In this document: positions 32,630 to 43,108 of the stretch, piece after piece
How positions within the stretch are numbered: position 1 is the first letter of the stretch
How the letters are laid out: each line of letters starts with the position of its first letter
Assembly: GCF_900104795.1 (NCBI RefSeq)
Contig: NZ_FNTG01000002.1
Coordinates: 2,976,001-3,040,000, forward strand
Length of the DNA stretch: 64,000 bases
From: Burkholderia sp. WP9
GTDB lineage: Bacteria > Pseudomonadota > Gammaproteobacteria > Burkholderiales > Burkholderiaceae
Direction of reading: 5' to 3'
Notes under the pieces: model-generated
Told to the model about the DNA's origin: nothing
Seen by the model: the letters and a program-made list of their open reading frames with translations, nothing else
The model's database searches: none
Program-made: the position numbers and the translations under genes

Positions 32630-33382
32630 ATGAATCGAATCGATCTGGAGGGGCGCGTAGTCGCCATTACCGGCGGCGCGCGTGGTATCGGCTACGCAGT
32701 GGCGCAGCGGGCACTCAACTCGGGCGCGTCGGTCGCGCTATGGGATGTGGACGCCGAACGTCTTGCCCGCAGTCAGCGTGAGCTGAGCGAATTGGGCAAA
32801 GTCACCGCGATCTCAGTCGAACTGACACAGGAAGCCGCCGTCGCACAGGCCGTGGCGCAAACCGTTGCCGATCACGGGGCGATCGACGTGTTGATCAATT
32901 GTGCCGGCATCACCGGCGGCAATGGCACCACGTGGGAACTGGAGCCCGACATCTGGCGCCGCGTGATCGATGTCAACCTGATCGGCCCGTATCTGACCTG
33001 CCGCGCGGTCGTGCCGCAAATGCTCAAGCAGGGCTATGGCCGGATCGTCAATATCGCCTCGGTGGCGGGCAAGGAGGGCAACCCTAACGCCTCGCATTAC
33101 AGCGCCTCCAAGGCCGGACTCATCGGCTTGACCAAATCGCTCGGCAAAGAACTCGCGACGAAGAACATTCTCGTCAATGCGGTCACGCCCGCCGCGGCTA
33201 AAACCGAGATCTTCGATTCGATGTCGCAGCAACACATCGACTACATGCTTTCGAAGATTCCCATGAACCGCTTCCTGTTGCCCGAAGAAGCGGCGTCGTT
33301 GATTCTGTGGCTCTCGTCCGAGGACTGCGCGTTCAGTACCGCTTCCGTATTCGACCTGTCCGGCGGCCGCGCAACCTACTGA
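32630..33382 (+). CDS. short-chain dehydrogenase, probable 2-keto-3-deoxy-L-rhamnonate 4-dehydrogenase
   Basis: A 250-residue classical SDR: TGGARGIG cofactor loop, NCAGI, the catalytic Ser in NIASVAG, and Tyr/Lys in HYSASKAG. Position in an L-rhamnose cluster with rhamnonate dehydratase suggests it oxidises 2-keto-3-deoxy-L-rhamnonate at C4, as the LRA5-type enzyme does in the Sphingomonas route. The resulting 2,4-diketo acid would need a FAH-type hydrolase, which is not in the window. ATG 32630 follows AACAGGAGCACAGC. A sugar dehydrogenase role cannot be excluded. Confidence 0.8.
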   Translation: MNRIDLEGRVVAITGGARGIGYAVAQRALNSGASVALWDVDAERLARSQRELSELGKVTAISVELTQEAAVAQAVAQTVADHGAIDVLINCAGITGGNGTTWELEPDIWRRVIDVNLIGPYLTCRAVVPQMLKQGYGRIVNIASVAGKEGNPNASHYSASKAGLIGLTKSLGKELATKNILVNAVTPAAAKTEIFDSMSQQHIDYMLSKIPMNRFLLPEEAASLILWLSSEDCAFSTASVFDLSGGRATY

Positions 33383-33479
33383 GCCGGCGCGGCGTCGCAC
33401 CTGCGTTAGCACGGTAGCGCTACACAAGAAAAGAAACCCGCAGAGCCGCCACCCGCGCGTGCTCTGCGAAGGAGACGAC

Positions 33480-34808
33480 ATGGACACGCATGCGCCCGTT
33501 TCACTCGAGGCGATCAACGGCAAGGTAATGCGCCGGCTACTGCCGTTTCTACTGCTGATGTATGTGCTGGCGTTCCTCGACCGCGCCAACATTGGTTTCG
33601 CGCAAAAGGCTTTGCAGCACGACACAGGTTTGTCGAATGCGGCGTTTGCCTTCGGTGCGGGCGTGTTTTTCGTCGGCTATGCATTGTTCGAAGTCCCGAG
33701 CAATCTGCTGTTGCATCGGGTTGGCGCGCGCGCCTGGATGTGCCGGATCATGGTGACATGGGGAATCGTGTCGGCCGCGATGAGCCTCGCGCATACGCCC
33801 ACCGCGTTCTATACGCTGCGGTTTCTGCTCGGCGTCGCCGAGGCGGGTTTCTTTCCGGGCGTGATCTATTACCTCACACACTGGTTTGCGCAGTCGTCCC
33901 GGGCGCGTGCAGTGGGCGTGTTTTATTTCGGCGCGCCGCTGGCGTTTATTTTCGGCAGCCCGTTGTCGGGGTCGCTGCTCGAATTGCATGGCGCGCTGGG
34001 TCTTGCCGGCTGGCAATGGCTCTTTCTGGTGGAGGGCGTGCTGGCTTCGCTGGTGGGCGTGTGGGCGTTCTGGTATCTCGACAATCGCCCCGAAGACGCG
34101 CGTTGGCTCGAACCGCAGGAGCGCGCCACCTTGCGTAGCGCACTCGAAGACGATGCGCGTGTCGCGTCCGCGCACGGCCCGCATAACATTCTGGCCGCCC
34201 TGGTGGACCGGCGTGTGTTGCTGCTGTCGGCGATCTATCTGCTGATCCAGATGAGTGTGTATGGCGTGATTTTTTATCTGCCGCAACAGGTGGCGGCGTT
34301 CCTTGGAACGACGGTCGGCTTGCGTGTGGGTCTCGTCGCGGCGCTGCCATGGCTGTGTGCGCTGGCTGTGACGTGGTACGTGCCGCGCCGCGCGGATCGC
34401 ACCGGTGGGCATCGGCGTTGGGCGGTGGCGTTGCTGATCGTCGCCGGGCTCGGCATTGGTGTGTCCGGACTCGCGAGAAGTCCTTCCGTCGGCTTACTCG
34501 CGCTGTGTTGTGCCGCGAGCGGTTTCATTGCCGCGCAGCCGCTTTTCTGGACGTTTCCCACGCGTCACCTCACAGGCGCGGCCGCGGCGGGCGGTATCGC
34601 GTTGATCAATTCGCTCGGCGGGCTCGGCGGTTTCATTGCGCCGAGCTTGCGCACCGCGGCGGAACATGCCTTTTCGTCGAAGTCGGCGGGATTGGTCGTG
34701 CTGGGCATGTCGAGTCTGCTCGCCGCGCTTTTGATCGGCACGCTATTGCGGCGCGACGCCGCCCAGCCGGGCGCAACTTTCAAAACCTTACTGCATCGCG
34801 CCCGCTAG
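33480..34808 (+). CDS. MFS transporter, ACS family, probable L-rhamnonate importer
   Basis: A 442-residue 12-segment transporter of the anion:cation symporter branch ([18 protein letters not shown] at segment 1, [19 protein letters not shown] at segment 4). That branch takes up sugar acids such as galactonate, tartrate and, in the RhmT group, L-rhamnonate. Its place directly before the rhamnonate dehydratase gene (37 bases) fits rhamnonate. ATG 33480 has AAGGAG upstream. It complements the ABC system at 39403-44116, which would take up L-rhamnose itself. Confidence 0.85.
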   Translation: MDTHAPVSLEAINGKVMRRLLPFLLLMYVLAFLDRANIGFAQKALQHDTGLSNAAFAFGAGVFFVGYALFEVPSNLLLHRVGARAWMCRIMVTWGIVSAAMSLAHTPTAFYTLRFLLGVAEAGFFPGVIYYLTHWFAQSSRARAVGVFYFGAPLAFIFGSPLSGSLLELHGALGLAGWQWLFLVEGVLASLVGVWAFWYLDNRPEDARWLEPQERATLRSALEDDARVASAHGPHNILAALVDRRVLLLSAIYLLIQMSVYGVIFYLPQQVAAFLGTTVGLRVGLVAALPWLCALAVTWYVPRRADRTGGHRRWAVALLIVAGLGIGVSGLARSPSVGLLALCCAASGFIAAQPLFWTFPTRHLTGAAAAGGIALINSLGGLGGFIAPSLRTAAEHAFSSKSAGLVVLGMSSLLAALLIGTLLRRDAAQPGATFKTLLHRAR

Positions 34809-34845
34809 GCGCTCGCTCGACGCACTCATAACGGAGCCTCCATAC

Positions 34846-36024
34846 ATGGCCATGCCTACCATTCGGCACGTGCGTGCCTTCATCGTCCGCGGCGGCGGTG
34901 CGGATTATCACGACCAACCCGGCGGACACTGGATCGACGATCACATCTCCACGCCGATGGCGCGTTATCCGGAGTATCGCCAGAGCCGCCAGTCATTCGG
35001 TATCAATGTGCTGGGCACGCTCGTGGTGGAGATCGAAGCGAGCGACGGCACCGTGGGTTTTGCGGTGACGACGGGTGGCGAGATCGGCGCGTTCATCGTC
35101 GAGAAACATCTCGCGCGTTTTCTCGAAGGGCAACTCGTTACCGACATCGAGAAAATGTGGGATCAGATGTACTTCTCGACTCTGTATTACGGTCGCAAAG
35201 GGGTCGTGCTGAATACGATCTCGGGCGTCGATCTCGCGTTGTGGGATCTGCTCGCGAAAGTGCGCAAGGAGCCGGTGTACCAGCTATTAGGCGGTCCGGT
35301 GCGCGACGAATTGGTGTTCTATGCGACCGGCGCGCGGCCCGATCTGGCGAAGGAGATGGGATTCATCGGCGGCAAGCTGCCGTTGCAGCACGGTCCCGCC
35401 GAAGGCGAAGCGGGCCTCAAGAAGAATCTGGAAAAGCTCGCTGACATGCGCAGCCGGGTGGGCGACGACTTCTGGCTGATGTACGACTGCTGGATGAGCC
35501 TCGATGTGCCGTATGCCACGCGGCTCGCGCAAGCGGCGCACGAGTATGGCCTGAAATGGATCGAAGAGTGCCTGCCGCCCGACGACTACTGGGGTTACGC
35601 CGAACTGCGCCGCAATGTGCCACGCGGCATGATGGTGTCGACCGGCGAACACGAAGCAACGCGCTGGGGCTTTCGCATGTTGCTGGAGATGCAATGCTGC
35701 GATCTGATTCAACCGGATGTCGGCTGGTGCGGCGGCATTACCGAGTTGATCAAGATCTCCGCGCTAGCGGATGCCCACAATGTGATGGTCGTGCCGCACG
35801 GTTCGTCGGTGTATAGCTATCACTTCGTGGTGACGCGGCACAATTCGCCGTTTGCCGAGTTTCTGATGATGGCGCCCAAAGCCGACGAAGTCGTGCCGAT
35901 GTTCACGCCACTGTTGCTCGATGAACCCGTGCCCGTGAACGGGCGCATGAAGGTGCCGGACGCGCCGGGCTTCGGCGTGAGGCTGAATCCGGAATGCGCG
36001 TTGGTGCGGCCTTACGCGCGTTGA
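34846..36024 (+). CDS. rhmD: L-rhamnonate dehydratase
   Basis: A 392-residue enolase-superfamily enzyme, closely similar along its length to the E. coli RhmD pattern: GGDYHDQ-like N-terminus with [43 protein letters not shown], and VPHGSSVYS. The metal ligands are D214 (MYDCWMS), E240 (IEECLPP) and E268 (TGEHEAT). It dehydrates L-rhamnonate to 2-keto-3-deoxy-L-rhamnonate in the cytosol. The gene sits between its probable transporter and the L-rhamnose dehydrogenase gene in one operon. Confidence 0.95.
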   Translation: MAMPTIRHVRAFIVRGGGADYHDQPGGHWIDDHISTPMARYPEYRQSRQSFGINVLGTLVVEIEASDGTVGFAVTTGGEIGAFIVEKHLARFLEGQLVTDIEKMWDQMYFSTLYYGRKGVVLNTISGVDLALWDLLAKVRKEPVYQLLGGPVRDELVFYATGARPDLAKEMGFIGGKLPLQHGPAEGEAGLKKNLEKLADMRSRVGDDFWLMYDCWMSLDVPYATRLAQAAHEYGLKWIEECLPPDDYWGYAELRRNVPRGMMVSTGEHEATRWGFRMLLEMQCCDLIQPDVGWCGGITELIKISALADAHNVMVVPHGSSVYSYHFVVTRHNSPFAEFLMMAPKADEVVPMFTPLLLDEPVPVNGRMKVPDAPGFGVRLNPECALVRPYAR

Positions 36025-36140
36025 GTTCGCGATGAGTTCGCGATGAGTTCACGATGAGTGCGTGTTGATTACTTGTTGTCGGGTCGAGCCGCGCCGTGCG
36101 CGTCACCCGTCGCAAATTCGAACCCTGAAAGGAGAATGAC

Positions 36141-36923
36141 GTGCTGCTCAAGGACAAGGTCGTGATCGTCACCGGCGGGTCGCGTGGTATCGGCCGCGCG
36201 ATAGCCGTTGCGTGCGCAACCGAAGGCGCGGACGTGGCGATCAACTACTGGGGCGACAACGACGCATCGTATGGACGCCGTTCCGCCGTTGCGGAAGTGG
36301 TCGGTGAAATCGAGGCGCTGGGGCGGCGCGTGATTGCGATCGAAGGCAACGTCGCCGCGCGCGAAACCGGTCAGCAACTGGTGCGCCACACGGTCGAGGC
36401 GTTCGGCAAAGTCGACGTGCTGGCCAGCAACGCGGGCATCTGTCCGTTTCATGCTTTTCTCGACATGCCGCCGGAGGTGCTGGAATCGACGGTGGCTGTC
36501 AATCTGAACGGCGCGTTCTATGTGACGCAAGCCGCCGCGCAACAGATGAAAGCGCAGGGCACGGGCGGCGCGATCGTGGCGACAAGTTCGATCAGCGCGC
36601 TGGTGGGCGGCGGCATGCAGACGCATTACACGCCGACCAAAGCGGGCGTGCATTCGTTGATGCAATCCTGCGCGGTCGCATTGGGACCATATGGCATTCG
36701 CTGCAACTCGGTGATGCCCGGCACCATCGCCACCGATCTGAACGCTGAAGACCTCGCCGACGAAGCCAAAAAAGCCTACTTCGAAAAACGCATCCCGCTC
36801 GGCAGACTGGGCCGCCCGGAAGATGTCGCCGATTGCGTGACGTTCCTCGCCTCCGACCGCGCGCGCTATGTGACGGGCGCTGCGCTGCTGGTGGACGGCG
36901 GCCTTTTCGTCAACCTGCAATAA
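36141..36923 (+). CDS. short-chain dehydrogenase, probable L-rhamnose 1-dehydrogenase
   Basis: A 260-residue SDR starting at GTG 36141 with AAAGGAG just upstream. It has TGGSRGIG, SNAGI, the catalytic Ser in VATSSIS, and Tyr/Lys in HYTPTKAG. The N-terminus MLLKDKVVIVTGGSRGIG resembles known L-rhamnose dehydrogenases. It would oxidise L-rhamnose to L-rhamnono-1,4-lactone, the first step of the non-phosphorylative route. It ends the plus-strand half of the cluster and converges on the LysR gene with 15 bases between stops. Confidence 0.85.
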   Translation: MLLKDKVVIVTGGSRGIGRAIAVACATEGADVAINYWGDNDASYGRRSAVAEVVGEIEALGRRVIAIEGNVAARETGQQLVRHTVEAFGKVDVLASNAGICPFHAFLDMPPEVLESTVAVNLNGAFYVTQAAAQQMKAQGTGGAIVATSSISALVGGGMQTHYTPTKAGVHSLMQSCAVALGPYGIRCNSVMPGTIATDLNAEDLADEAKKAYFEKRIPLGRLGRPEDVADCVTFLASDRARYVTGAALLVDGGLFVNLQ

Positions 36924-36938
36924 CGCGCGATGCCGATT

Positions 36939-37940
36939 TCAGTTCACCGGAGCCGAAGCCGCGACCAGGGAGTCAGATGCGGCCGCGGCGGTGTCGTCGC
37001 GTTTGAGTTTGTGCGAGAAGCCGCGCAACAGGTCGATGAAACGCAGCGCCGGTTCAGCCAGCGGCTCTTCCTTGCGCGTGAGAATGCCGAAGCCCGAAAG
37101 ACTCTTGCCGATTTCGAGCGGCAACGCAACCAGCAGTTTGCCGCGCAAATGATCGCGCACCACCGACTCGGGCAGCATGGCCACCGCATCGTAATTCTCG
37201 AGCAATTGCAGCGTAGCGAAGATCGACGCGCATTCGGTCAGATTCACCGGCGTGGCCAGTCCCGCGCGCGCCAGTTCCTCTTCGAACAGCACGCGCGCCG
37301 GACTGGTGACGGGCTGCGCCACCCACGGCCAGTCGATCAGCTCACGCAAGCTGACGCGCGCGCGCTGCGCGAGCGGATGCACCGCACGCACCACGAGCAG
37401 CAGCGTTTCGCGCGCGAGCGGCTCGAAACTGAAATCGTTGTGTTGCAGCGGGCTGGTCAGGCGCCCGAGCGCCAGATCGACTTCGCGGCGATGCAGCAAT
37501 TGCACGACCTGGTCACTGGTCTCGCCGAGAATGCGCACGTTCAACAGCGGGCTTTCGGTTTTCAGCGCGGCGACCGCCATGGCCAGCAGATCGGGCGCGG
37601 CGCCCATGATCGCGCCGACCGTCAGTTGGCCGTGACCGCCGCGGCGTTTGACGTCGAGGTCTTCGGCGAAACGGGTCAGTTCCGCCAGTGCACGCCGGGC
37701 ATAGGCCAGCGTGACGACGCCAAGCGGCGTGGGCGTCATGCCGCGCGCGTTGCGCTCGAACAGCAGAAAGCCGAATGCTTCTTCGATATCGCCGAGCATG
37801 CGGCTCGCGCTCGGCTGGGCCACGTTGACGGCCTCTGCGGCCTGATGGAGATTGCGCGCGTCGTCGAGCGCGACGAGCAGCGCGAGGTGCTTGAATTTGA
37901 GCCGATTGACGAGTGCGACAGTTGCTGAGTGTTGGCTCAT
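36939..37940 (-). CDS. LysR-family regulator of the L-rhamnose cluster
   Basis: A 333-residue LysR-type protein. The N-terminal winged helix ([31 protein letters not shown]) precedes the effector-binding domain (about 95-300). The gene diverges from rhaM with about 130 bases between starts, the usual place for a LysR operator. It is the only regulator inside the rhamnose cluster, so it probably controls both halves; the effector would be L-rhamnose or a pathway intermediate. ATG 37940. Confidence 0.9.
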   Translation of the reverse strand: MSQHSATVALVNRLKFKHLALLVALDDARNLHQAAEAVNVAQPSASRMLGDIEEAFGFLLFERNARGMTPTPLGVVTLAYARRALAELTRFAEDLDVKRRGGHGQLTVGAIMGAAPDLLAMAVAALKTESPLLNVRILGETSDQVVQLLHRREVDLALGRLTSPLQHNDFSFEPLARETLLLVVRAVHPLAQRARVSLRELIDWPWVAQPVTSPARVLFEEELARAGLATPVNLTECASIFATLQLLENYDAVAMLPESVVRDHLRGKLLVALPLEIGKSLSGFGILTRKEEPLAEPALRFIDLLRGFSHKLKRDDTAAAASDSLVAASAPVN

Positions 37941-38071
37941 GGGTCGGGTGCGATTCGGTTTGTGGATCGCCCAATCCCAACAACGGATTGAGATGCTATC
38001 GACGCTGGAATTATAGTCGCATCAGGCGCTTCTCCGAGAAAGCGCTCCGATACGACGGGAGACAGGCCGCA

Positions 38072-38395
38072 ATGGAAACAATTGCTTTCCGGATGGTGCT
38101 CAACCCCGGCATGCGCGAGGAATACGAACGACGTCACGCGCAAATCTGGCCCGAACTGGTTGATGCATTGCACAATGCCGGCGTGCGCGATTACCGGATT
38201 TTCTTCGACCCGGACTCGCACCATCTCTTCGCCGTGCTGACGCGAAACAACCATCACACCATGGACGAACTGCCGCAACTCGAGGTCATGCGCAAATGGT
38301 GGGATTACATGGCTGACATCATGCACACGGCGCCGGATCACACGCCGCTTCAGCAGCCGCTCGAACCGGTCTTTCACCTGAACTCGCTGAGTTGA
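38072..38395 (+). CDS. rhaM: L-rhamnose mutarotase
   Basis: A 107-residue single-domain protein (ferredoxin-like barrel) with the RhaM pattern [41 protein letters not shown] and [12 protein letters not shown]. It interconverts alpha and beta L-rhamnose. ATG 38072 follows GGGAGACAGG. It opens the second plus-strand operon, divergent from the LysR gene, and is followed by the lactonase and the ABC importer. Confidence 0.93.
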   Translation: METIAFRMVLNPGMREEYERRHAQIWPELVDALHNAGVRDYRIFFDPDSHHLFAVLTRNNHHTMDELPQLEVMRKWWDYMADIMHTAPDHTPLQQPLEPVFHLNSLS

Positions 38396-38473
38396 GCCGA
38401 CTTGATCTGATTGCCGCTCAGCAGACTTACATGATCTGACTCGAAACGATCTTCACCGGACGGAGGATGTCGC

Positions 38474-39367
38474 ATGCAGGTGGTCGATTCGCATATCCAT
38501 TTGTGGGATCTGAAAACGCATCGCTATCCGTGGCTGGAAAACCCGGGCGTGTCGTTCGTGGGCGATGCGCGTGACTTGAAGCACGACTACCTGCTGGACG
38601 ATCTGCTGGGCGAGGCGGGCGATATCGAGGTACTGAAACTGGTGCACGTGGAAGCGAATCACGATCCCACCGATCCGGTCGAAGAAACGCGCTGGCTGCA
38701 ATCCATTGCGGATCGCAAGGAATCGCGCGGCATGCCGAACGCGATCGTCGCCGCGGTGGATCTGTCCGCGCCGAATGCGCCGGCCGTGCTCGAAGCGCAT
38801 GCGTCGTTCGCGAATACGCGTGGCATCCGGCAGATTCTGAACGTGCACGAGAACAAGCTGTTCGATTACGTCGGCCGTCATTTCATGCGCGAGCCGCAAT
38901 GGCGCGAACACTTCGCGTTGCTGCGCCGTTACGACATGTCGTTTGATCTGCAACTGTATCCGTCACAGATGGAAGAAGCGGCGGCGTTGGCGCGCTCGCA
39001 TGGCGACACGCAATTCGTGATCAACCACGCGGGCATGTTCGTGGACCGTAATAGCGTGGCGGGCTATCGCGCCTGGCGCGACGGCATGCGCCTGCTCGCC
39101 GGTTGCCGCAATGTCGCGGTGAAGATCAGCGGACTCGCGATGTTCGATCACCAGTGGAGTGTTGAAAGCCTGCGGCCGTATGTGCTCGAAACGATCGATA
39201 CGTTCGGCGTCGAGCGCGCGATGTTCGCCTCGAATTTTCCCGTCGACCGGCTGTTCGGCTCTTACGCGGATTTGTGGCATGCGTATGCATCGATCGTGGA
39301 TGGCGCGAGCGTCGCCGAGAAAGAGGCGCTGTTTTGCCGTAATGCGGAACGTTGCTACCGCATCTGA
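38474..39367 (+). CDS. amidohydrolase-family lactonase, probable L-rhamnono-1,4-lactonase
   Basis: A 297-residue TIM-barrel amidohydrolase ([10 protein letters not shown] at residues 3-12, H in INHAG, and SNFPVDRL near the end). This group (COG3618) includes L-fucono- and L-rhamnono-lactonases. Between rhaM and the rhamnose importer it most likely opens L-rhamnono-1,4-lactone to L-rhamnonate. AGGATGTCGC separates the ribosome-binding GGACGGAGG from ATG 38474. Confidence 0.85.
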   Translation: MQVVDSHIHLWDLKTHRYPWLENPGVSFVGDARDLKHDYLLDDLLGEAGDIEVLKLVHVEANHDPTDPVEETRWLQSIADRKESRGMPNAIVAAVDLSAPNAPAVLEAHASFANTRGIRQILNVHENKLFDYVGRHFMREPQWREHFALLRRYDMSFDLQLYPSQMEEAAALARSHGDTQFVINHAGMFVDRNSVAGYRAWRDGMRLLAGCRNVAVKISGLAMFDHQWSVESLRPYVLETIDTFGVERAMFASNFPVDRLFGSYADLWHAYASIVDGASVAEKEALFCRNAERCYRI

Positions 39368-39402
39368 AGGGCATTGGAACGCGAAAAAGAAGGAGACACG
39401 CT

Positions 39403-40953
39403 GTGCAGCAAGCCACATCCTCAGTGCCGCGGCTCGAATTGCGGCACGCGAGTAAATCATTCGGCCGGGTTCGCGCGCTTTCCGACGGCGATCTCGCGCT
39501 ATGGCCGGGAGAGGTGCATGCGTTGCTCGGCGAGAACGGCGCGGGCAAATCGACGCTCGTGAAGATTCTCGCGGGCGTGCATCAGCCGGATACCGGCGAG
39601 TTGCTGGTGGACGGCGTGGCGCGCCGCTTCGCGACACCCGCTGAAGCGCGCGACGCCGGGCTCGCGGTCATCTATCAGGAACCGACGCTGTTCTTCGATC
39701 TGTCGATCGCGGAGAACATCTTCATGGGGCGGCAGCCGGTGGACCGGATCGGCCGCATTCAATACGACGCGATGCGCCGCGAGGTGGATGGCTTGCTGGC
39801 GTCGCTCGGTGTCGATCTGCGCGCCGATCAGCTGGTGCGCGGTTTGTCGATTGCCGATCAGCAGGTGATCGAAATTGCCAAGGCGTTGTCGCTGAACGCC
39901 AACGTGCTCATCATGGACGAACCGACCGCCGCGTTGTCGCTGCCCGAAGTGGAGCGGCTCTTTGCGATCGTGCGCAAGCTGCGCGAGCGTGACGTGGCGA
40001 TTCTGTTCATCACGCACCGGCTCGACGAAGTATTCGCGCTGACACAGCGCGTCACGATCATGCGCGACGGCGCGAAAGTTTTCGACGGTCTGACCGCCGA
40101 TCTCACCACTGAGTCGATCGTGGCCAAAATGGTCGGGCGCGATCTGGAAACCTTCTATCCGAAAGCCGACCAGCCGCCTGGGGAAGTGCGCCTGTCGGTA
40201 CGCGGCCTCACGCGCGTGGGCGTCTTCAAGGACATTTCCTTCGACGTGCGCGCGGGCGAGATCGTGGCGCTGGCCGGGCTGGTCGGCGCGGGGCGCAGCG
40301 AAGTCGCGCGCGCGATCTTCGGCATCGATCCGCTCGACTCGGGCGAAATCTGGATTGCCGGCAAGCGTCTGACGGCAGGCCGGCCCGCCGCCGCGGTGCG
40401 CGCCGGACTTGCGCTCGTGCCGGAGGACCGCCGGCAACAAGGACTCGCGCTGGAATTGAGCATTGCGCGCAATGCCTCGATGACCGTGCTCGGGCGGCTC
40501 GTCAAACACGGCCTCATCTCGACGCGCAGCGAGACGCAACTCGCCAACCAATGGGGCACGCGTTTGCGTCTCAAGGCGGGCGACGCGAACGCGCCGGTCG
40601 GCACGTTGTCGGGCGGCAATCAGCAGAAAGTCGTGCTCGGCAAATGGCTGGCAACCGGGCCGAAAGTGTTGATCATCGACGAACCCACGCGTGGGATCGA
40701 CGTCGGCGCGAAGGCCGAGGTGTATAGCGCGCTCGCCGAACTGGTGCGCGACGGCATGGCGGTGCTGATGATCTCGAGCGAATTGCCGGAAGTACTCGGC
40801 ATGGCCGACCGCGTGCTGGTGATGCACGAGGGACGTATCAGCGCGGATATAGCGCGTGCCGACGCTGACGAGGAACGCATCATGGGCGCCGCACTTGGCC
40901 AACCCGTCGGCCATCCAGTCCAACCGATTCCACCGCTGGGACACGCCGCATGA
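39403..40953 (+). CDS. rhaT: L-rhamnose ABC importer, ATP-binding protein
   Basis: A 516-residue sugar-type ATPase with two ATP-binding halves. The first half has Walker [10 protein letters not shown] (43-51), GLSIADQQ, and MDEPTAAL. The second half has a degenerate loop ([13 protein letters not shown]), LSGGNQQKV and the Walker [12 protein letters not shown]. Start GTG 39403 is preceded by AAGGAGA. It energises the importer formed with the two permeases and the binding protein downstream. The stop overlaps the next start (ATGA). Confidence 0.92.
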   Translation: MQQATSSVPRLELRHASKSFGRVRALSDGDLALWPGEVHALLGENGAGKSTLVKILAGVHQPDTGELLVDGVARRFATPAEARDAGLAVIYQEPTLFFDLSIAENIFMGRQPVDRIGRIQYDAMRREVDGLLASLGVDLRADQLVRGLSIADQQVIEIAKALSLNANVLIMDEPTAALSLPEVERLFAIVRKLRERDVAILFITHRLDEVFALTQRVTIMRDGAKVFDGLTADLTTESIVAKMVGRDLETFYPKADQPPGEVRLSVRGLTRVGVFKDISFDVRAGEIVALAGLVGAGRSEVARAIFGIDPLDSGEIWIAGKRLTAGRPAAAVRAGLALVPEDRRQQGLALELSIARNASMTVLGRLVKHGLISTRSETQLANQWGTRLRLKAGDANAPVGTLSGGNQQKVVLGKWLATGPKVLIIDEPTRGIDVGAKAEVYSALAELVRDGMAVLMISSELPEVLGMADRVLVMHEGRISADIARADADEERIMGAALGQPVGHPVQPIPPLGHAA

Positions 40954-42008
40954 TGCGCCATTCTTCCACCCATCCCGCGCCGGTCCATCCGCCGGTCGCG
41001 AAGCGCGCGGCGGGCTCGCCGGGCGGCTTTGCCGCAAGCATCGCAAAGAGCCGCGAAACAACGTTGTTCGTCGTGCTGATTCTGCTGATTGTGGGCACTG
41101 GGCTCGCGAAACCGCAGTTCCTGAACCTGCAGAACCTGCGCGACGTGCTGCTGAACGTGTCGATCATCAGCTTGCTGACGGCCGGCATGACCGTGGTGAT
41201 CCTGATGCGGCATATCGATCTGTCGGTCGGCTCGACGGTCGGCATCAGCGCGTATGCGGTCGGCAGCCTGTATGTCGCGTTTCCGCAGATGCCGGTGATC
41301 GTCGCGTTGGCTGCGGGGCTTGCCATCGGTCTCGTGGCGGGCGGCATCAATGCGCTGCTCGTCGCGGTGGGACGCGTGCCGTCGCTGGTGGCGACGCTAT
41401 CCACGCTGTACATTTTTCGCGGTGCGGACTATGCGTGGGTGCATGGCGGGCAGATCAACGCCACCAGCCTGCCCGATGCTTTCTCTCGTCTCGCGACTGG
41501 AACGTTGCTCGGCATTCCGACGCTCGCGCTGATCGCGATCGTCGTGCTGGCCGGTCTCGCCGTGTATCTGAAGCAGTTTCGCGGTGGCCGCGAACACTAC
41601 GCGATCGGCTCGAATCCGGAGGCGGCGCGTCTCGCCGGTGTGAACGTGGAGCGTCGCGTGATGGCGGGATTTCTGCTCTCTGGCGCGATTGCCGGTTTTG
41701 CGGGCGCGTTGTGGCTGGCGCGCTTCGGCACCGTGGATGCCAGCACCGCGAAGGGCATCGAATTGCAAGTGGTGGCCGCCGCCGTGGTGGGTAGTGTCGC
41801 AATCACTGGCGGCGTCGGCACGATTCTCGGCGCGACGTTGGGCGCGCTCGTGCTCGGCGTGATCAGCATCGCGCTGGTCGTGCTGCACGTGTCGCCATTC
41901 TGGGAGCAGGCCATCGAGGGCGCGCTGATCGTCGCCGCGATTACCGCCGATACCTTGCTGGCCCGCTCCGTCGCCAAACGCATGATGAGGAAACGCGATC
42001 ATGGCTAA
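40950..42008 (+). CDS. rhaP: L-rhamnose ABC importer, permease 1
   Basis: A 352-residue RbsC-family inner membrane permease with about 8-10 hydrophobic segments. The cytoplasmic coupling segment [21 protein letters not shown] is typical. The start overlaps the ATPase stop by four bases, and the end overlaps the second permease start by eight, so translation is coupled. It pairs with RhaQ in the membrane channel. Confidence 0.9.
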   Translation: MMRHSSTHPAPVHPPVAKRAAGSPGGFAASIAKSRETTLFVVLILLIVGTGLAKPQFLNLQNLRDVLLNVSIISLLTAGMTVVILMRHIDLSVGSTVGISAYAVGSLYVAFPQMPVIVALAAGLAIGLVAGGINALLVAVGRVPSLVATLSTLYIFRGADYAWVHGGQINATSLPDAFSRLATGTLLGIPTLALIAIVVLAGLAVYLKQFRGGREHYAIGSNPEAARLAGVNVERRVMAGFLLSGAIAGFAGALWLARFGTVDASTAKGIELQVVAAAVVGSVAITGGVGTILGATLGALVLGVISIALVVLHVSPFWEQAIEGALIVAAITADTLLARSVAKRMMRKRDHG

Positions 42009-43017
42009 ACCCGATTCCGCGCTGCTCACGCGCAAACGCGAAACGCCGCTGCAATGGGAAGTGTTGCTGGTGATCGTGCTGATTCTCTCGCTCGCGCTCG
42101 GGCGGTTGCTGTCGCCGGTGTTTCTCACCGGCGCGAATCTGAGCAACGTGCTGGCGGATCTGACCGAAATTGCGTTGATGGCGCTGCCGATGACGCTGAT
42201 CATCGTCGCCGCCGAAATCGATCTGTCGGTGGCCTCGGTGCTCGGCGCGTCCAGCGCGTTGATGGGCGTGCTATGGCACATGGGCTTGCCGATGCCGCTC
42301 GTGATCGTGCTGGTGCTGATCGCGGGAGCCTTGGCCGGTCTGCTGAACGGCCTCGTGATCGTCAAGCTCAATCTGCCTTCGCTCGCGGTCACGATCGGCA
42401 CGTTGGCGCTGTTTCGCGGCCTCGCCTATGTGCTGCTCGGCGACCAGGCGGTGGCGGATTTCCCCGCGGCTTACACGGCGTTCGGCATGGACACGGTTGG
42501 TTCGAGTTTCATACCGCTGCCGTTTGTGATCGTGATCGTCGGCGCGGTGGTGTTCACCGTGCTGCTGCAGTCCACGGCGTTCGGCCGCAGTCTCTATGCG
42601 ATCGGCGCGAATCCGACCGCCGCGGCGTTCTCCGGTATCGAAGTGGCAAAGATCCGCTTGCGCCTGTTCGTGCTGTCCGGCGCCATGAGTGCGCTGGCGG
42701 GCGTGGTCTATACGCTGCGCTTCACGAGCGCGCGGGGCGACAACGGTGAAGGTTTCGAGTTGTCGGTGATCGCGGCGGTGCTGTTCGGCGGTGTGAGCAT
42801 TTTCGGCGGACGCGGGTCGATGATCGGCGTGCTGCTGTCGCTGCTGATTATCGGCGTGCTGAAAAACGCGCTGACGCTCGACGACGTATCCAGCGAAACG
42901 CTGACCATCGTGACCGGCGTGCTGCTGCTGGCCTCGGTGCTGATACCGAATCTGGTGGCGCGCTGGCGCGCGGCGCGCGACCGGCGTTTCATCGCGAAGT
43001 CCGCATCTTCAGTCTAA
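42001..43017 (+). CDS. rhaQ: L-rhamnose ABC importer, permease 2
   Basis: A 338-residue RbsC-family permease with a coupling segment FGRSLYAIGANPTAAAFSGI and about 8-10 hydrophobic segments. It overlaps the first permease by eight bases. It is distinct from RhaP, so the channel is a heterodimer, as in other rhamnose (RhaSTPQ) importers. The binding-protein gene follows after 91 bases. Confidence 0.9.
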   Translation: MAKPDSALLTRKRETPLQWEVLLVIVLILSLALGRLLSPVFLTGANLSNVLADLTEIALMALPMTLIIVAAEIDLSVASVLGASSALMGVLWHMGLPMPLVIVLVLIAGALAGLLNGLVIVKLNLPSLAVTIGTLALFRGLAYVLLGDQAVADFPAAYTAFGMDTVGSSFIPLPFVIVIVGAVVFTVLLQSTAFGRSLYAIGANPTAAAFSGIEVAKIRLRLFVLSGAMSALAGVVYTLRFTSARGDNGEGFELSVIAAVLFGGVSIFGGRGSMIGVLLSLLIIGVLKNALTLDDVSSETLTIVTGVLLLASVLIPNLVARWRAARDRRFIAKSASSV

Positions 43018-43108
43018 GTTTTTAGCCATGCCTGCATCTGCGAAGAGAAAGTCCAACAACCGATAACCCGGACAACGTCACGTCCAACAACAAGGCAGGA
43101 GACACTTC

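Noticed and set aside
39499..41061. 520-codon minus-strand open frame over rhaT
   Set aside because: Antisense to an ATPase with intact Walker motifs and composed mainly of Arg, His and Ala.
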